64,000 bases of DNA from Liolophura sinensis (lineage: Eukaryota > Mollusca > Polyplacophora > Chitonida > Chitonidae), in contig NC_088299.1 of assembly GCF_032854445.1 (NCBI RefSeq), positions 2,951,001-3,015,000 on the forward strand, given 5' to 3'. The notes beneath the pieces were generated by a model. It had not been told where the DNA came from. It was given only the letters and a program-made list of their open reading frames with translations, and made no database searches. Numbering within the stretch: position 1 is the stretch's first letter; every line of letters begins with the position of its first letter. Shown piece after piece: positions 12,801 to 22,989 of this stretch. The position numbers and the translations under genes are program-made.

Positions 12801-15800
12801 TCATCGTCATATGACTGAAAAATTGTTAAAGTACAACGTTAAACCCTAAAGCATGCGTTCATTCATTCATTCATCACACTCATTGTACATTACTACGGGA
12901 GGAGTAACACCCTGTCGTAAATGACGTTGCAGTTGTGGGTGCCGGGTATGTTGCAAGCCCTCTTTCTGTGCAACTCTGTGTGTATTATATGTACATGAAT
13001 GGCAGAGGTATTGATTAAAACCTAATGGAAGTCATGTTGATAAATATTCTGTCATTTGCCTGTGTAATCACTGCATTAATTATCAGTGTGTGATGGGAAT
13101 TTAGTGCTGATCTGTTACCTGAGCTTATTGATCTCTTATTACAGTTTATAGATCTGTGTATACTGCTGGGTTGTGACTATTGCGACTCTATTCGTGGGAT
13201 CGGGCCTAAACGGGCCATTGATCTTATCCGCCAGTACAAAACTATTGATGAGGTCATTAAGCATCTTGACAAAAAGGTATGTGCATTTCTTCATTAAATG
13301 ATTTATTGAAAAAAAAAAAAATCATTCACTTTAGAAACACATGTATAATTATTCATTTCTGATTACATGTATTATGGCTGTTTGTTGGATGCACTTGGAG
13401 TCATTCACAATCTGGTTGACAAGGAGGAAGAGACACATTAAGAAAGAGGTGATACATCATCAGCTTCGAGTTGATACAAAAACTCAAGATTTGTTATCCA
13501 TATATGTAATGACATGTCTTATCCTACATGTACATTGTTTGTCATGGTGAATGCATCTTGATTTGCACCTGTCTGTCTGTCTGTCTGTCTGTCAGTCGGT
13601 GGGTGAGTGTGACTGTGTGTTTTTAGGTTTACTTGTAATAGTGATTCCAGATTTGGTACACAAATTATCTTTATGGCAGACAGGACTTGATTTTAGTTCA
13701 CTTTTTCTGGGGGTTTTTTTGGTTGTTTTTTTTTGGGTGGGTGTTTTGTTATACAGGTTTCTTTTTTGCAGTCATCCTTCATTCAGAAAGTTCTCTAAAG
13801 ACTTCCGTTCTCCAAACTATTAAAAATGGAGCTTCCAAGTGTCATATACACACTCTCCTCAGTGTGGACAGGATCTGATGAAATTTTGAACCTGGAGCAA
13901 TTAATTTTCCATTTTCTGTTTTCATCATGTGAGATATTTTCTTCTTTATATGTTTTTTCGTTCAAGAAATATGTTATCTTGTGGACAGACTCAAAAACTG
14001 TTCAAAACAGAGCTTCTAAGTTTAATTCATGGGTTAAACTTGGATTAAATTTTGAGCTAAGAAGCATTACTTTTTTCACTATCACTTTACAGATTTTCTT
14101 TGTGCTACCTTGTTTGTGGTTTTTGTACTTTAAACAAAAAGAGGACATACATGTATGGTTTGTTAACTCTCGGCTCAGTTGTTATTCCAATGGTTTGCAT
14201 ACTTCAGTGATGTGTGACAAGTGGGAGAAAGCATCTCCAGTCTGCAGTGGTCATGTAGTAGCCAGTAGATGGGTCAAGCGTTCAAGCTTTCAGCTGGCGG
14301 TCACTATCGCCATTGTGCCTCTGACGTACTTTGTATCCTGAGGCATGGCTTATTAAGGATCACCAGGATAGACTGTAATTATGAGAAATGCCATTTATCA
14401 AGTTCGTGTCATTTAAACTGTCATTTGTCAAGAGAGAGTGTTAGCCAGGGTTGAACCTGTAAACAGCCTGTGTAGTTCCTCCGCGCGTGCTCGAGTGGAA
14501 GAAGAAATGCCTAGTCAGCTATTGTTCCCGTACTTGTTAGATGTACCTATATACCGCCAGCCACAGAGACCCTATCTCTGGGATCTTAAGTCTAAAAGCT
14601 TTACCCTGTCCTCTATTTCTCCTGTTTCCAGGTGATTTACTGCTCTCCGATATCACTCTGTCGGTAAATTAATGGGCCGCTGGGTTCTCAGGTACTTTGA
14701 GCAGCAATAAGTCTTGAGATTGGTGGCAAATCCCAGGCAGTCCTTCATTCCGTCGCTTCGACAACCAACCCTATTACAAATGCCCCGATGGGCAATGTCT
14801 GAAACTTCCGGCCTACTGTGTAATGTAGGAACATGATATCATATGTGAATTTGAGACCATTGACATGTTTTTCGCGGTATCTGTTTGTCAGTAAATGCCA
14901 GTGGCCTAAGCATCTGTCAACCATCAGAGGTACCTGATTAATCATCTATCACATAGCTTAGCTAAAATAGGAAACATGTAAAGGTGCGTCTGGAAAAGGT
15001 ACATGTGTCTCTGTCCGCAAAATGAATTATCTCTGACAGTCATCTGATTCTGCCATTGTGTAAGTTAAAATGTTTTATGTACACTTCTTACAAAATTACA
15101 CGTATGCTAATTCTTTAATCAACACTGCGACCAATATTTTGAAACATTCTGAGAGTACTGTCGGGTGTAGAGAAATAATCTGCACCGTTTTTTTTAAGCT
15201 TGCAGAAATAACTTCTTTCAGAGGCATTTAGGAATTGGGATGGTATAGATTGACAGAGGCATTACTTATGGATAACGACTCCTGGATTTATTGTGTTGGT
15301 GACGTTTCGACGTAGGTTCTTACATCGTTATCAAACCATATAAGTCATATAATTGGTGTTATTTTTATAAATAATTATGTACAGAAATTCCATGGGAAAA
15401 AGTCATTAGAGGTTGAAAATGTTATCAAATATGATTACAACTCAGTAGTGAAACTGTTTAGAAGTATATGTATTTCATATCAGAGACATGTGTCACATGT
15501 TGTTACGATGCTTAACAGACAGGGCTTGATGCATACATGGAGCACACAGCTGTCTTTAAATAATTATCTTAACATATAGGCCTGCTGTGTTTTCAGATTA
15601 TGACTGAGATGTACATACAAATAAACATTACCAAAAAACCAAAAAAATACATGAGATAAAGGAAAAACTTTCCAACATTAACATTTTATTTTTCTTTAAT
15701 TAAATCAGGAAAAGTGTAAAGCATAGGCCTAAATGTACTGCTGATTTTTTACTGTACGGCTCAATTAGTCAATTAATGGAGAAAAAAAACTTTTCAAGAT

Positions 15801-18800
15801 TAACATTCATTTATTTGAAGAAATTGACCACATTTTTTAAACTTAAATCCGGAAAAGTATAAAGCATAGGCCTAAATGTACAGCTGATTTTTTTTGTTTC
15901 TGTATGGCTCAGTTACTGTTGCATTAATAATGGCTACTATCGTGTGTCTGGGGTAAAGCTCTTGTGCGATAATGATCCCATGTAAATAACAATGAGAGTG
16001 AGCTTAGCAAATAAATACTGAATGTGATCAAACAGGCGAGTAGGATTTAGTATTGGGTTGTTTCCATGGCAACAAGATGGGTTCAGATCCGGAGGCTTAT
16101 GTGATGATAAAAAGCAGCCGGATAAAAGTTGATAGGAACTGTCGGATGTGTAGGGGACTAGCCATTTCGGTTAGTGGATTTTGACAGTCACCACAGTGGG
16201 TTTTCGTTGGTCTGTTTTTGAGAAACTGTGAGCCATAAAAGTAGAAGGTTGCATAAAAAATAGATAGGGAGATAACTTCATAAGGCTGTAAAACTTGAAC
16301 CGTATGTTTCCAGCCTGTTTATGCCACAGTATTTCCCTTCACCTCCAGCAAGCCAGCAAGCCACATAGGCATACACACAAAAAACAGGCTGTATATTAAG
16401 AGATTGTCATATACTCGGTGTGTGATTTTGTGTGTCCCCTTCACATTTAAAGTGGAATATTCTTGAGAATGGCTTATAAATTAGTGACAATAAAAGATCA
16501 ATAGCTGATGATCCATGACTGTAACCCTTTTAATCGGTGGACCTGGGCCATGTGAAGTGTGTTACCTGATGAGTTAATGAGTTGTTCATCACATAAGTGT
16601 AACATGGCAAAAATTCTCACCTCTCTAACTGAAGAGCTGTAGGATTGATTTTAATGCACTGATGGTGACAACGTCTGTGTGGATTATATCGCCTGATACA
16701 TTGATCACAAAGCTTCGTGTGACTGTGTTGAGGTTTTCAAGGATTAATAATGTTGACAACAGGTTTATAGGTTTATGTACTGGGGACGTTGAGGGGGGGG
16801 ATGGGAGTGATGGAGACCACGTTGCTGAGTGTTAAGAGTACTAGCGCAGCACAATGATTCAGGAGCATATGTGGTCACTGTGAGCTCAAATCCAGTTATT
16901 ACTCTTGGTTCGTATGTTAAAAGGTCTGTCAGCAACCTGCGGATGGTCATGGCTTTCCCCTGGGCTCTGCTTGAATTGCTCCCACTCCACCCACTCAATT
17001 TTCACCAGTGGTCTGCTATGAAGAGATGCCATTGTGATGCGACTGACATTATTCCTAAACGAACACACAACATTCATGTCATACACTGCACTTAAGTTTG
17101 GCTCTTCAGCTTTCAAAAAAGGAGATTAAAGCTTGGGATAATGGTAGCGATGCCCGCGTGTAGTCCATCTCTCAAATGATTGTTGTCATGATGGAAACTG
17201 GTGGGCGAGAACTAAGGTCTTCTCAGACTTTGGTGCGTTGGACTTGAAAACTCCTTTATTTAAACAGCATGTCTAAGTCTGCTACAACAATTTAATGTCG
17301 CTTGAGGCCTTAAGCTTTAAGGAAATTGTTGTGGTCGGTACTGAATTATGATGAGAAGAAACTCGTGCATCTTGATGACACGCGTATTTGGTGAATTTAT
17401 TTGTCTGTTCTGCATTTAGTAAGAAATCAATCAAACTGAATGTTTTTCAGTTCAGTTCCACGTCGTTTGTCATGTAATTAAAAACGAACTCAATGTGGCA
17501 ATGGAAAATCCAAAGGCTGATGCTTATGGCTTTCTCTGTATTGTGTTCATTGTGATGTGTATTTGTGAATCTCTTTCAAATCAATAAATAAATAAGTTAG
17601 AGTAAATAGCCCTAATAATTGTGTTAAAAACCATCATATCTTCACATGGAAAAGATCTAAAGTAAATTGGACATATTTTTGTCTTTTGTAGAAATACACC
17701 ATTCCAGAGGACTGGATGTATGAGGTAAGAAAAATGTTGCTGATAAGTCATAAGTGCTGGGTGTCCTATCCGGTGTCTTTGACATGATACTTCACTGGCT
17801 GCAGCACATGGGCATAAGAAGACACAATATATGTTTACTCATCAAATAACTTGTTGGCATATGACGGAAAAATTGTGAAGTGTGATGTGAAAGCCCAAGC
17901 ATACATGATTTTGAAATGAAGGCTATGATCTGCTAAGAGCCCTAAATCTTTAACAGATTCACTCCTCTAAAGTATGACATGAGATGCAGTTTGAAAGCAT
18001 ATGAAAGAAAAGATTTTGCACACGAAAATGTGTTACTCAGGTAGGGGCACATGATATTCTTTAAAATTATGAAACTACCGACCAGATTAGACACGTGACA
18101 TTCCGCTGATTTGCTAAAAAGTGTCCGTCATTTAATTTAGTGGGGATTTAGGGAACTTGTTCAGAACAAAATTTCTGGGGATTGACAGCTGTGATCTAGC
18201 ACTTGAGTACATTAGCGGGGGCCTACGTGGCTCAGTTGGTTAGCGCGCTAGCACAGGGTAATGACCCAGTAGCCTCTCACCAATGAGGTCAGTGTGAGTT
18301 CAAGTCCAGCTCATGCTGGGTTCTTCTCCAGCCGTACGTGGGAAGGTCTGCCAGCAACTTGCGTTTGGTCATGGGTTTCCCCCGGGCTCTGTCCGGTTTC
18401 CTCCCACCGTAAGGCTGGCCGCCGTCGTATAAGTGAAATATTCTTGAGTACGGCGTAAAACACCAATCAAATAAATAAATTGAGTACATTAGCTGCCCGG
18501 CTTTGAAAATTGAAATCCAGATATGGGCACGAATGTGAACTGTGTGAAGAGAGACGATATTGACAGTGATATTGAGCAGGTGAAGGGTGATTATAACGGA
18601 GCCATTGATTGCTCTGCATCTCTCAATTGATGTGATGTCATTACCAGATTAAAGGTGGCTGTCTTCCCTAGGAGCGGTCATTGAACCTGGATAACAGGTC
18701 ACGTGTAACTACAGGGGAGTGGCCATACTCTGGGCAATCTCAGCATCACCCATTATGTGCGGAAGGCAAAGATGACAGGCTGTGAAATAAAAGATGTTTT

Positions 18801-21800
18801 CTTGGGTCTAGGAGGATGTGAGCAGGGCTGAGAGGATTAGGTGTAGCAGCTAGGTTAAGATGTCTTTAAGATATCTGAGAGGTTCACTTCAAAAACATGA
18901 GGGTTTTGAAGGGTACAGCTAAGATGTTAAAGTGTCTCAGAAATATCTGACACGTGCACTGCGAATTAAGGAAGTAAAGGATAAAGTGCAGTGTAGATTT
19001 TAAGATGTTACTGAAATATCTTAGAAGTGCTCTTTAACTACATGACAGGTATAATTTTTGCATTTATTAGAAATTTTTTCATTGATCTAAACATGTTGTC
19101 AGAGTTGTTGACATCTGTAGACCTAAGCTGGTCAGTCTTTGATGTATAGACATTTCATCTATCCCCAGAATGATTAAAAACCATGTTAAACCTGAAGTAC
19201 AGAGAACATTTTTGATGTGTTTTTGTGGGGTTTTTTTTTTTTTTTCGCCTCAGGAGGCCAGGCGTCTTTTCCAAGAGCCAGAGGTCATGAAAGCAGAAGC
19301 ACTAGAGGTGAGAGGTCATAATGAAGGTCATACTGATGGCTCATGATCAGCCACAGACGTGTATATGTTTGTTATTTTTTCTTTGTTTCCTCCTCCTTTC
19401 ATTTTCCATGTAGTATTTGCTCTTGTTTGAATCAGTGGATGTACTGAAATGGGTTATTAAGGATTCCTTTGTGCTTTCTTTTTTGGGATAATGCAGAGTA
19501 ATTTTCTAGTCCTTTGATCTTGTATTAATGACACTATATCTAATCAATACTTTCCCACCTGCCTACCTATAGCTCAAGTGGACTGATCCAGATGAGGCAG
19601 CACTGGTGGAGTTCATGTGTAATCAGAAGGGGTTTAAGTAAGTTACCACACGGCATCTAAACTTTCTCAAGTTAGCACTGTGGGGCATCCAAACTTAATT
19701 AAATTCTTTTGCCCTTTTTTTTTTCTAAGCAGTTACTTCAAACTTTATAATACTATTCAAATGAAGCCATGGTGTGTAAAGACTTCTTTTCTGTTAAATT
19801 CTTGATAGAATTTCCTATATTTCCTTTTGGACTTTTTTTTTTTAAAGAGAAAAGGGTAATTGAAAATATTTGTGTATGGTGGGTATTTGGGACCATCTTT
19901 TGGTATTTATCCTTGTTGCATAATAATTCTGTAAATAAGGATGTGATGCTATTCTAATAAATTTATTTGAATGCAAATTTGTTGTTTATATTGAAACATA
20001 TGCATTTAAGCTAAATTATGATAATATGTATGAACCTATTAAAAATATAAATATGATCCAAATTGAGGTTTAATACGTTTGTTAGCCGAAAAGAACAAAT
20101 TCTAGAGCAAAAATATTTATTAAATCTCAGTTACATCCTCATTTATGACATTATTAAACAAAGACTATAAATATCAAAAGTTAGTCCCAAATACCCACCA
20201 TACAAAAATTATTTTTTTCTCCTTAAGGAAAAATGGGAAAAAATATTGAAGACCACATTTAGGAATAACTTTTCGCACTCTTTCATCTAGACTTTATGTA
20301 ATTTTCATGTTTTCTCCACCTTTAAGAAAAAAAGGGCAGTGGTTTACTCTAGGCATCCTGTTTCCTTAACCCGTAAAACTGACTGCTGTTGTTTAAGTCA
20401 GAAATGTGAAGTAAAAATATTCATTTACTTTGGAAAATAGTCAAAATTCTTACATAGTTGAGAATGTTATACAAGACAAGCCTATTAAAATTTAAACCAG
20501 AAATAAAGTGTGTTACAATGCAGTATTAAGATTTAACTCTTCTCAAATGGCTGTGTCGAATTGGCTGCGGGATTCCTTACTTCAGCTTTGAATGCTTTTG
20601 TTTTGACTTTCAGCGAGGATAGAATTAAGAACGGATGTAAGAAATTGACCAAGGCCAGACATGGTTCCACGCAGGGTAGACTGGACGGCTTCTTTAAAGT
20701 GTTATCTCCTTCACCAAGCAACAAGAGAAAGGTAACCATAACCTTGAGTGGATGCAGAGATCATTGTAATGAAAAGCATAGAGAATCTAACAACTGCTAG
20801 GTGCTTATGCCCTGGAGACCAAATTGATATGTCTAAGGTTTCAGAGATTTGTTCTAGAATGGAAATAAAATAATTTGAAGTAACCATGGAAACCAGTTAC
20901 ATTTATGCTATTACACGCTGCTAAACCCCGGGTGTCAAATCTGGGCAACGAGTACAACAAAAAAATCCAAGAAATTGAATGTGGTTGTCTTGTATTGAAT
21001 TGGGTTTTAATTTTAGAGAGTATGTTGTGTGCTTCTTTAAGCACTAGATTGAATTCAGGTACGAAGTTTTTGTGCAGACATTCAGTTCACTTGAACACAT
21101 GGTTTAACATATATTAGCCCAGTAGGATGGTCTTAAAGTGGTTGTTTAAAGGGAAAAAAATGTGAAGTAAGCTTCAGTAGAAAGACTTGAAAACTGTACC
21201 AAAAGATACCTTTACTTATGTTTTTTTAGCAGATTTTTCATGGAGTTTATGGAATTCAAATGTTTTTGCTCTCGCGCTTTGTGGACCTTAAGGATATTCT
21301 ATGGTGTCATTGACATCACATGACTACACCTTAATGTTCAGTTCTGAGAAAAAAAAATTCTTGTTGTATCCTAATTGCACAGGTATCAGTGCGATTTACG
21401 CACCTTTGTGATTAGCTTACCTGTACAAACATGGAGCTTATGTCATACCCTAAACGTCGGTGTCCAGTAACAAGGAAAGCAGCTTTAAACGAATTATGAG
21501 AGGTGGTTTCTTAAAACATACTCCATGTATTGAGCTGAGGTTTTGCACACATGTAGAGTACAATAACATGAGGGGGATGGTCCGTCGTTGATTAGATGTG
21601 TGCATATTAGTTACCATAAATGATCAAATTCACGATTTCAGTTGTTCATGTGTTGAGCTGAAGTTTTGCGTTCATGTGTCTCCTACTCCTGCCTAAGCTC
21701 ATTGGTTGACTTGCTAAGAAATCTGCGAAAGTTTTATTTTGGAGACAAAACTACCTTGGTTGGGTAGCTTGGGTTACTGAATTTCAGAGATTAACAAAGC

Positions 21801-22664
21801 AGTCTAAAGAAAATAATGACCTCAGAATATGCTTGAATAAACACTCTGCCAACAATGGAAGAAGTTTAGGAATTGCAGTAATGTTGGCCTAGGCATGAAA
21901 AAGCAGATTGGACATCAACTACCTGTTTCAGGACCAGACAAAAGTCAATGTGATGTATCAGTATCAACATGCCTAATCCATGAAGCCCATTTGCAACAAT
22001 ATGGCTGAAATATTGCCAGTGTGACATTAAGCCATAATTATTCATTCATGACTATCAAAACGTTTGACTAATAACAAAAAATAAAGTATTTTCAGACATT
22101 TTTCTATCCTGTTTCTACAGGTAGTTTCTTCCAATTTTACTTTACTTTTCCCTTTAAACATGGTTAAGACAAAGGAAACTGTAAAATGAAGAATGTATCA
22201 GATGAAAGACCAGTAAACACTTTCCAGGATAATTTACTCACCTGAGTAAAATGGTTTTATAACATATTCTATGGCTATATGTTGTGACCCAAAGAGTATC
22301 ATTGATGTCACATGCATATATTTTGCTTGAAATAGTTTGTTTAAATTTTCAAAGTTCTCTGTTTACATTGTGTATGATGAAATCTACTTGTCTGTGTGCG
22401 TTTAGTGTCTAAACCTGATTGGAATCACTTTTCACAGTATGGTCAGAAAGACCACCGTAGAATCAAAGGTTCAAATGCAGTTTGCTAGTTGTGAAAAAAA
22501 AAAATCAATCTATTTCTGTAGACAGCATGGTCTTCAGGTTCATGTTTTATTTGTCTTTAATTCAACAGTGGCTCTGACACTTCTATTCATGTCTGTTTCA
22601 GTTGGCTGATACCAAAGGCCCTGCCAAGAAAAAGGGGAAGACGTCTTTCAAAAGGCCGAAGTAA
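3771..22664 (+). CDS. FEN1: Flap endonuclease 1, 3' nine coding exons (5' part outside window)
   Basis: FEN1 is the structure-specific nuclease that removes 5' flaps during Okazaki-fragment maturation and long-patch base-excision repair in the nucleus, working with PCNA. The joined coding exons are 3771-3880, 5503-5639, 10323-10389, 13145-13276, 17692-17724, 19254-19307, 19573-19637, 20614-20731 and 22602-22664; all borders are GT-AG and phases agree, giving 258 residues and a TAA stop. This corresponds to roughly human residue 121 to the end (family about 380). Metal-binding acidic residues of the I domain are present: both Glu of CEAEAQC, both Asp of TEDMDAL, and the Asp of [10 protein letters not shown]. 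The helix-hairpin segment [13 protein letters not shown] follows, then a PCNA-interacting box QGRLDGFF and a basic nuclear-localisation tail. I found no exon for the first ~120 residues in 1-3770. The human coding region is, from memory, a single exon, so the exon-rich form is notable. Confidence 0.97.
4430..4600 (+). mobile_element. SINE family B, middle part
   Basis: GACTGGTCGGTGTACTGTCA, TTCGGCATAATACTTCAGTC; both ends missing. Confidence 0.6.
5083..5405 (+). mobile_element. SINE family B copy
   Basis: AACCCCAGGATCAAACGTGA, GGGCGTTCAGCACAGAGAGG, CTCACTCTGCCACAAGAAGA; ~100 bp before FEN1 exon B. Confidence 0.75.
5503..5639 (+). CDS. FEN1: FEN1 exon B, catalytic acidic cluster
   Basis: Acceptor CCTTAG, donor CAG|GTAAGT. 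It encodes [20 protein letters not shown] followed by [11 protein letters not shown]. The Glu pair and the Asp pair are four of the metal ligands of the FEN1 active site (equivalent to human E158/E160 and D179/D181). It ends after two bases of the Arg codon in SEARK. Confidence 0.96.
6044..6173 (+). mobile_element. SINE family A, truncated at assembly gap
   Basis: Head present, then CTTCCTC jumps to ACGCCGTCGTATAAGTG (internal deletion) and runs into N. Confidence 0.9.
6174..6373. other. Assembly gap, 200 N
   Basis: Exactly 200 N, a placeholder length. It starts inside a SINE copy that is truncated by the gap. FEN1 exons B and C are contiguous in protein, so no coding sequence is lost here. 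Confidence 0.99.
7350..7462 (+). mobile_element. SINE family A, 3' half
   Basis: GGTTGTGGGTTTCCCCTGGG through ACACCAATCAAATAAT; head missing. Confidence 0.8.
7557..9835 (+). repeat. Satellite with 155-bp higher-order period, rich in TGACGTCA
   Basis: The array is made of ~20-25-bp subunits such as CACTGACGTCACACTTTAA and TTGACATCCAATAATT. A degenerate left edge (7557-7890) leads into a homogenised core in which the phrase TAATACTTATTGACATCC recurs at 8051, 8206, 8361, 8516, 8671 and 8826, exactly 155 bp apart. It lies in the FEN1 intron between exons B and C. I counted about 36 perfect TGACGTCA palindromes by eye. Confidence 0.95.
10323..10389 (+). CDS. FEN1: FEN1 exon C
   Basis: Acceptor CTCCAG, donor GAG|GTATGC. 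It encodes [22 protein letters not shown], matching the PIQEFHLSRILQELGL region of human FEN1. The intron before it (5640-10322) holds an assembly gap and a 2.3-kb satellite; the intron after it holds a 57-bp minisatellite. The exon itself is intact. Confidence 0.95.
10798..12112 (+). repeat. 57-bp minisatellite in FEN1 intron, about 20 units
   Basis: The unit is TTTTGTACTGCAGGGCACGT followed by GTGGTGAGTGAATATTAATT and ATCACCCCCACTAGTAG. CTGCAG recurs at 57-bp steps (11124, 11181, 11238). Variant units alternate GTACTGCAG with GGCCTGCAG. A SINE copy at 10884-11066 splits the first unit. Units contain CACGTG and GTGAGT. Confidence 0.95.
10884..11066 (+). mobile_element. SINE family A inserted in 57-bp minisatellite
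   Basis: Head to GCGCAGTGTGG then directly GTCCGTCAGCAACC (internal deletion) and (AAAT)n tail. A poly-G run precedes it. TTTGTACTGAA flanks both sides, a possible target duplication, though the array itself repeats. Confidence 0.88.
12523..12880 (+). mobile_element. SINE family B, best copy
   Basis: CTCGAAGTCAGGAGACCCGG-GATCAAACCC (B-box-like), GCGCTCAGCACTGAAAAG, AAATTGTTAAAGTACAACGT-TAAACCC and an (ATTC)n tail. Confidence 0.85.
13145..13276 (+). CDS. FEN1: FEN1 exon D, H2TH region
   Basis: Acceptor TTACAG, donor AAG|GTATGT; 44 codons in phase 0. It contains [18 protein letters not shown], whose first Asp after GC is the equivalent of human catalytic D233, then [18 protein letters not shown], the helix-two-turn-helix DNA-binding element of the FEN1/XPG family. 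Confidence 0.97.
13569..13593 (+). repeat. (CTGT)n microsatellite
   Basis: About six CTGT units in the FEN1 intron between exons D and E. Confidence 0.9.
15280..15350 (-). mobile_element. Possible retroelement remnant
   Basis: The minus strand reads TTTGATAACGATGTAAGAAC followed by CTACGTCGAAACGTC. Short 'TCGAAACGTC' segments of this style are common near ends of Penelope-like or LINE reading frames; this is recollection and the fragment is short. Confidence 0.25.
15660..15910 (+). repeat. Tandem duplication, ~130 bp, two copies
   Basis: Two diverged copies share AAAGCATAGGCCTAAATGTA and flanking ATTAACATT and GGAAAAGT blocks, in the FEN1 intron before exon E. Confidence 0.7.
16446..16500 (+). 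mobile_element. SINE family A, tail fragment
   Basis: AAGTGGAATATTCTTGAGAA is the family's 3' sequence; rest diverged. Confidence 0.45.
16810..17000 (+). mobile_element. SINE family A, old copy
   Basis: CACTGTGAGCTCAAATCCAG and CTGTCAGCAACCTGCGGATG identify it; no tail. Confidence 0.75.
17692..17724 (+). CDS. FEN1: FEN1 exon E (33-bp micro-exon)
   Basis: Only 33 bases: acceptor TTTTGTAG, donor GAG|GTAAGA, encoding [11 protein letters not shown], matching human KYPVPENWLHKE. It is too short to be found as an open reading frame and was placed by phase and homology. It is flanked upstream by the largest FEN1 intron, 4.4 kb. Confidence 0.93.
17740..17912 (+). mobile_element. SINE family B, 3' part
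   Basis: GGTGTCTTTGACATGATACT, GACGGAAAAATTGTGAAGTG; 16 bp after FEN1 exon E. Confidence 0.65.
18217..18481 (+). mobile_element. SINE family A, full length
   Basis: GGGGGCCTACGTGGCTCAGT head to AATAAATAAAT tail, about 265 bp, in the FEN1 intron between exons E and F. Confidence 0.95.
18835..19050 (+). repeat. Degenerate tandem repeat, about three copies
   Basis: Three related segments contain (T)TAAGATGT followed by AAATATCT(G/T)A and then a TGC/TTCACT block, each roughly 80-100 bp. FEN1 intron before exon F. Confidence 0.5.
19254..19307 (+). CDS. FEN1: FEN1 exon F
   Basis: A long T-tract and CAG acceptor lead into 18 codons, [18 protein letters not shown], followed by donor GTGAGA. It matches EAHQLFLEPEVLDPESVE of human FEN1. 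Phase 0 at both ends. Confidence 0.95.
19573..19637 (+). CDS. FEN1: FEN1 exon G
   Basis: Acceptor CTATAG, donor AA|GTAAGT. It encodes [21 protein letters not shown] plus two bases of an Asn codon completed in the next exon. It matches [21 protein letters not shown] of human FEN1. The downstream intron contains an inverted-repeat element. Confidence 0.95.
19735..20326 (-). mobile_element. Inverted-repeat (MITE-like) element, copy 1
   Basis: The minus strand starts CTTAAAGGTGGAGAAAACAT and is colinear with 26626-27200 on the plus strand. The element carries long subterminal inverted repeats: TGTATGGTGGGTATTTGGGA on one side and its complement on the other. No transposase is present, so it is a non-autonomous foldback element, inside the FEN1 intron between exons G and H. 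The left boundary is approximate. Confidence 0.75.
20614..20731 (+). CDS. FEN1: FEN1 exon H, PCNA-interacting box
   Basis: Acceptor TTTCAG, donor AAG|GTAACC. It encodes [20 protein letters not shown] and then [17 protein letters not shown] is a PIP box (Q-x-x-L-x-x-F-F), the PCNA docking site; human has QGRLDDFF. Phase 0 at its end. Confidence 0.97.
21690..21865 (+). mobile_element. Second MITE family, diverged partial copy
   Basis: Contains TTTTGGAGACAAAACT, GAATATGCTTGAATAAACAC and CAGAATATGCTTGAATAAAC-like blocks shared with the reverse complement of 28765-28968. FEN1 intron before the last exon. Confidence 0.5.
22602..22664 (+). CDS. FEN1: FEN1 exon I, C-terminal tail and stop
   Basis: Acceptor TTTCAG; encodes [20 protein letters not shown] and a TAA stop at 22662-22664. 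The lysine-rich tail corresponds to the nuclear-localisation and DNA-contact tail of FEN1. The 3' UTR continues into a minisatellite. Confidence 0.95.
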   Translation: MADTKGPAKKKGKTSFKRPK

Positions 22665-22699
22665 ATGTCTTTGTGAACCTTTTTATCAGTTGATTTATG

Positions 22700-22982
22700 A
22701 CTACATAGACTAAATATCTACGAATTTGTGTACAACTGTCTGTAATTGTATAACATCTACAGATTTGTGTACAACTGTCTGTAATTGTATAACATCAATG
22801 GATTTGTGTTCAACTGTCTGTACTTGTACAACATCTACGGATTTGTATACAACTGTCTGTACTTGTACAACATCTACGGATTTGTATACAACTGTGTAAT
22901 TGTGTAACATCTACAGATTTGTATACAACTGTCTGTACTTGTATAACATCTACGGATTTGTATACAACTGTCTGTACTTGTA
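22700..22982 (+). repeat. FEN1 3' UTR minisatellite, ~38-bp units, about seven copies
   Basis: Unit CATCTACGGATTTGTATACA followed by ACTGTCTGTACTTGTATAA. It starts 36 bp after the FEN1 stop and ends at the AATAAA at 22984. Confidence 0.9.
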
Positions 22983-22983
22983 T

Positions 22984-22989
22984 AATAAA
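22984..22989 (+). terminator. FEN1 poly(A) signal candidate
   Basis: AATAAA 320 bp after the FEN1 stop, directly after a minisatellite that would lie in the 3' UTR. Confidence 0.55.

Larger units (their letters stand above)
13277..17691 (+). other. FEN1 intron D-E, 4.4 kb
   Basis: Apart from the microsatellite, the 15.66-kb duplication, the retroelement-like fragment and SINE pieces, no exon or conserved motif is seen. Confidence 0.7.

Noticed and set aside
13826-14341. 171-codon open frame in the FEN1 intron D-E
   Set aside because: Low-complexity hydrophobic translation, no recognisable domain, overlaps repeated AT-rich sequence; no splice context with FEN1.
15280-15350. Hammerhead ribozyme (GAAAC next to a hairpin)
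   Set aside because: The required CTGATGA core is absent on the relevant strand; kept only as a possible retroelement remnant.
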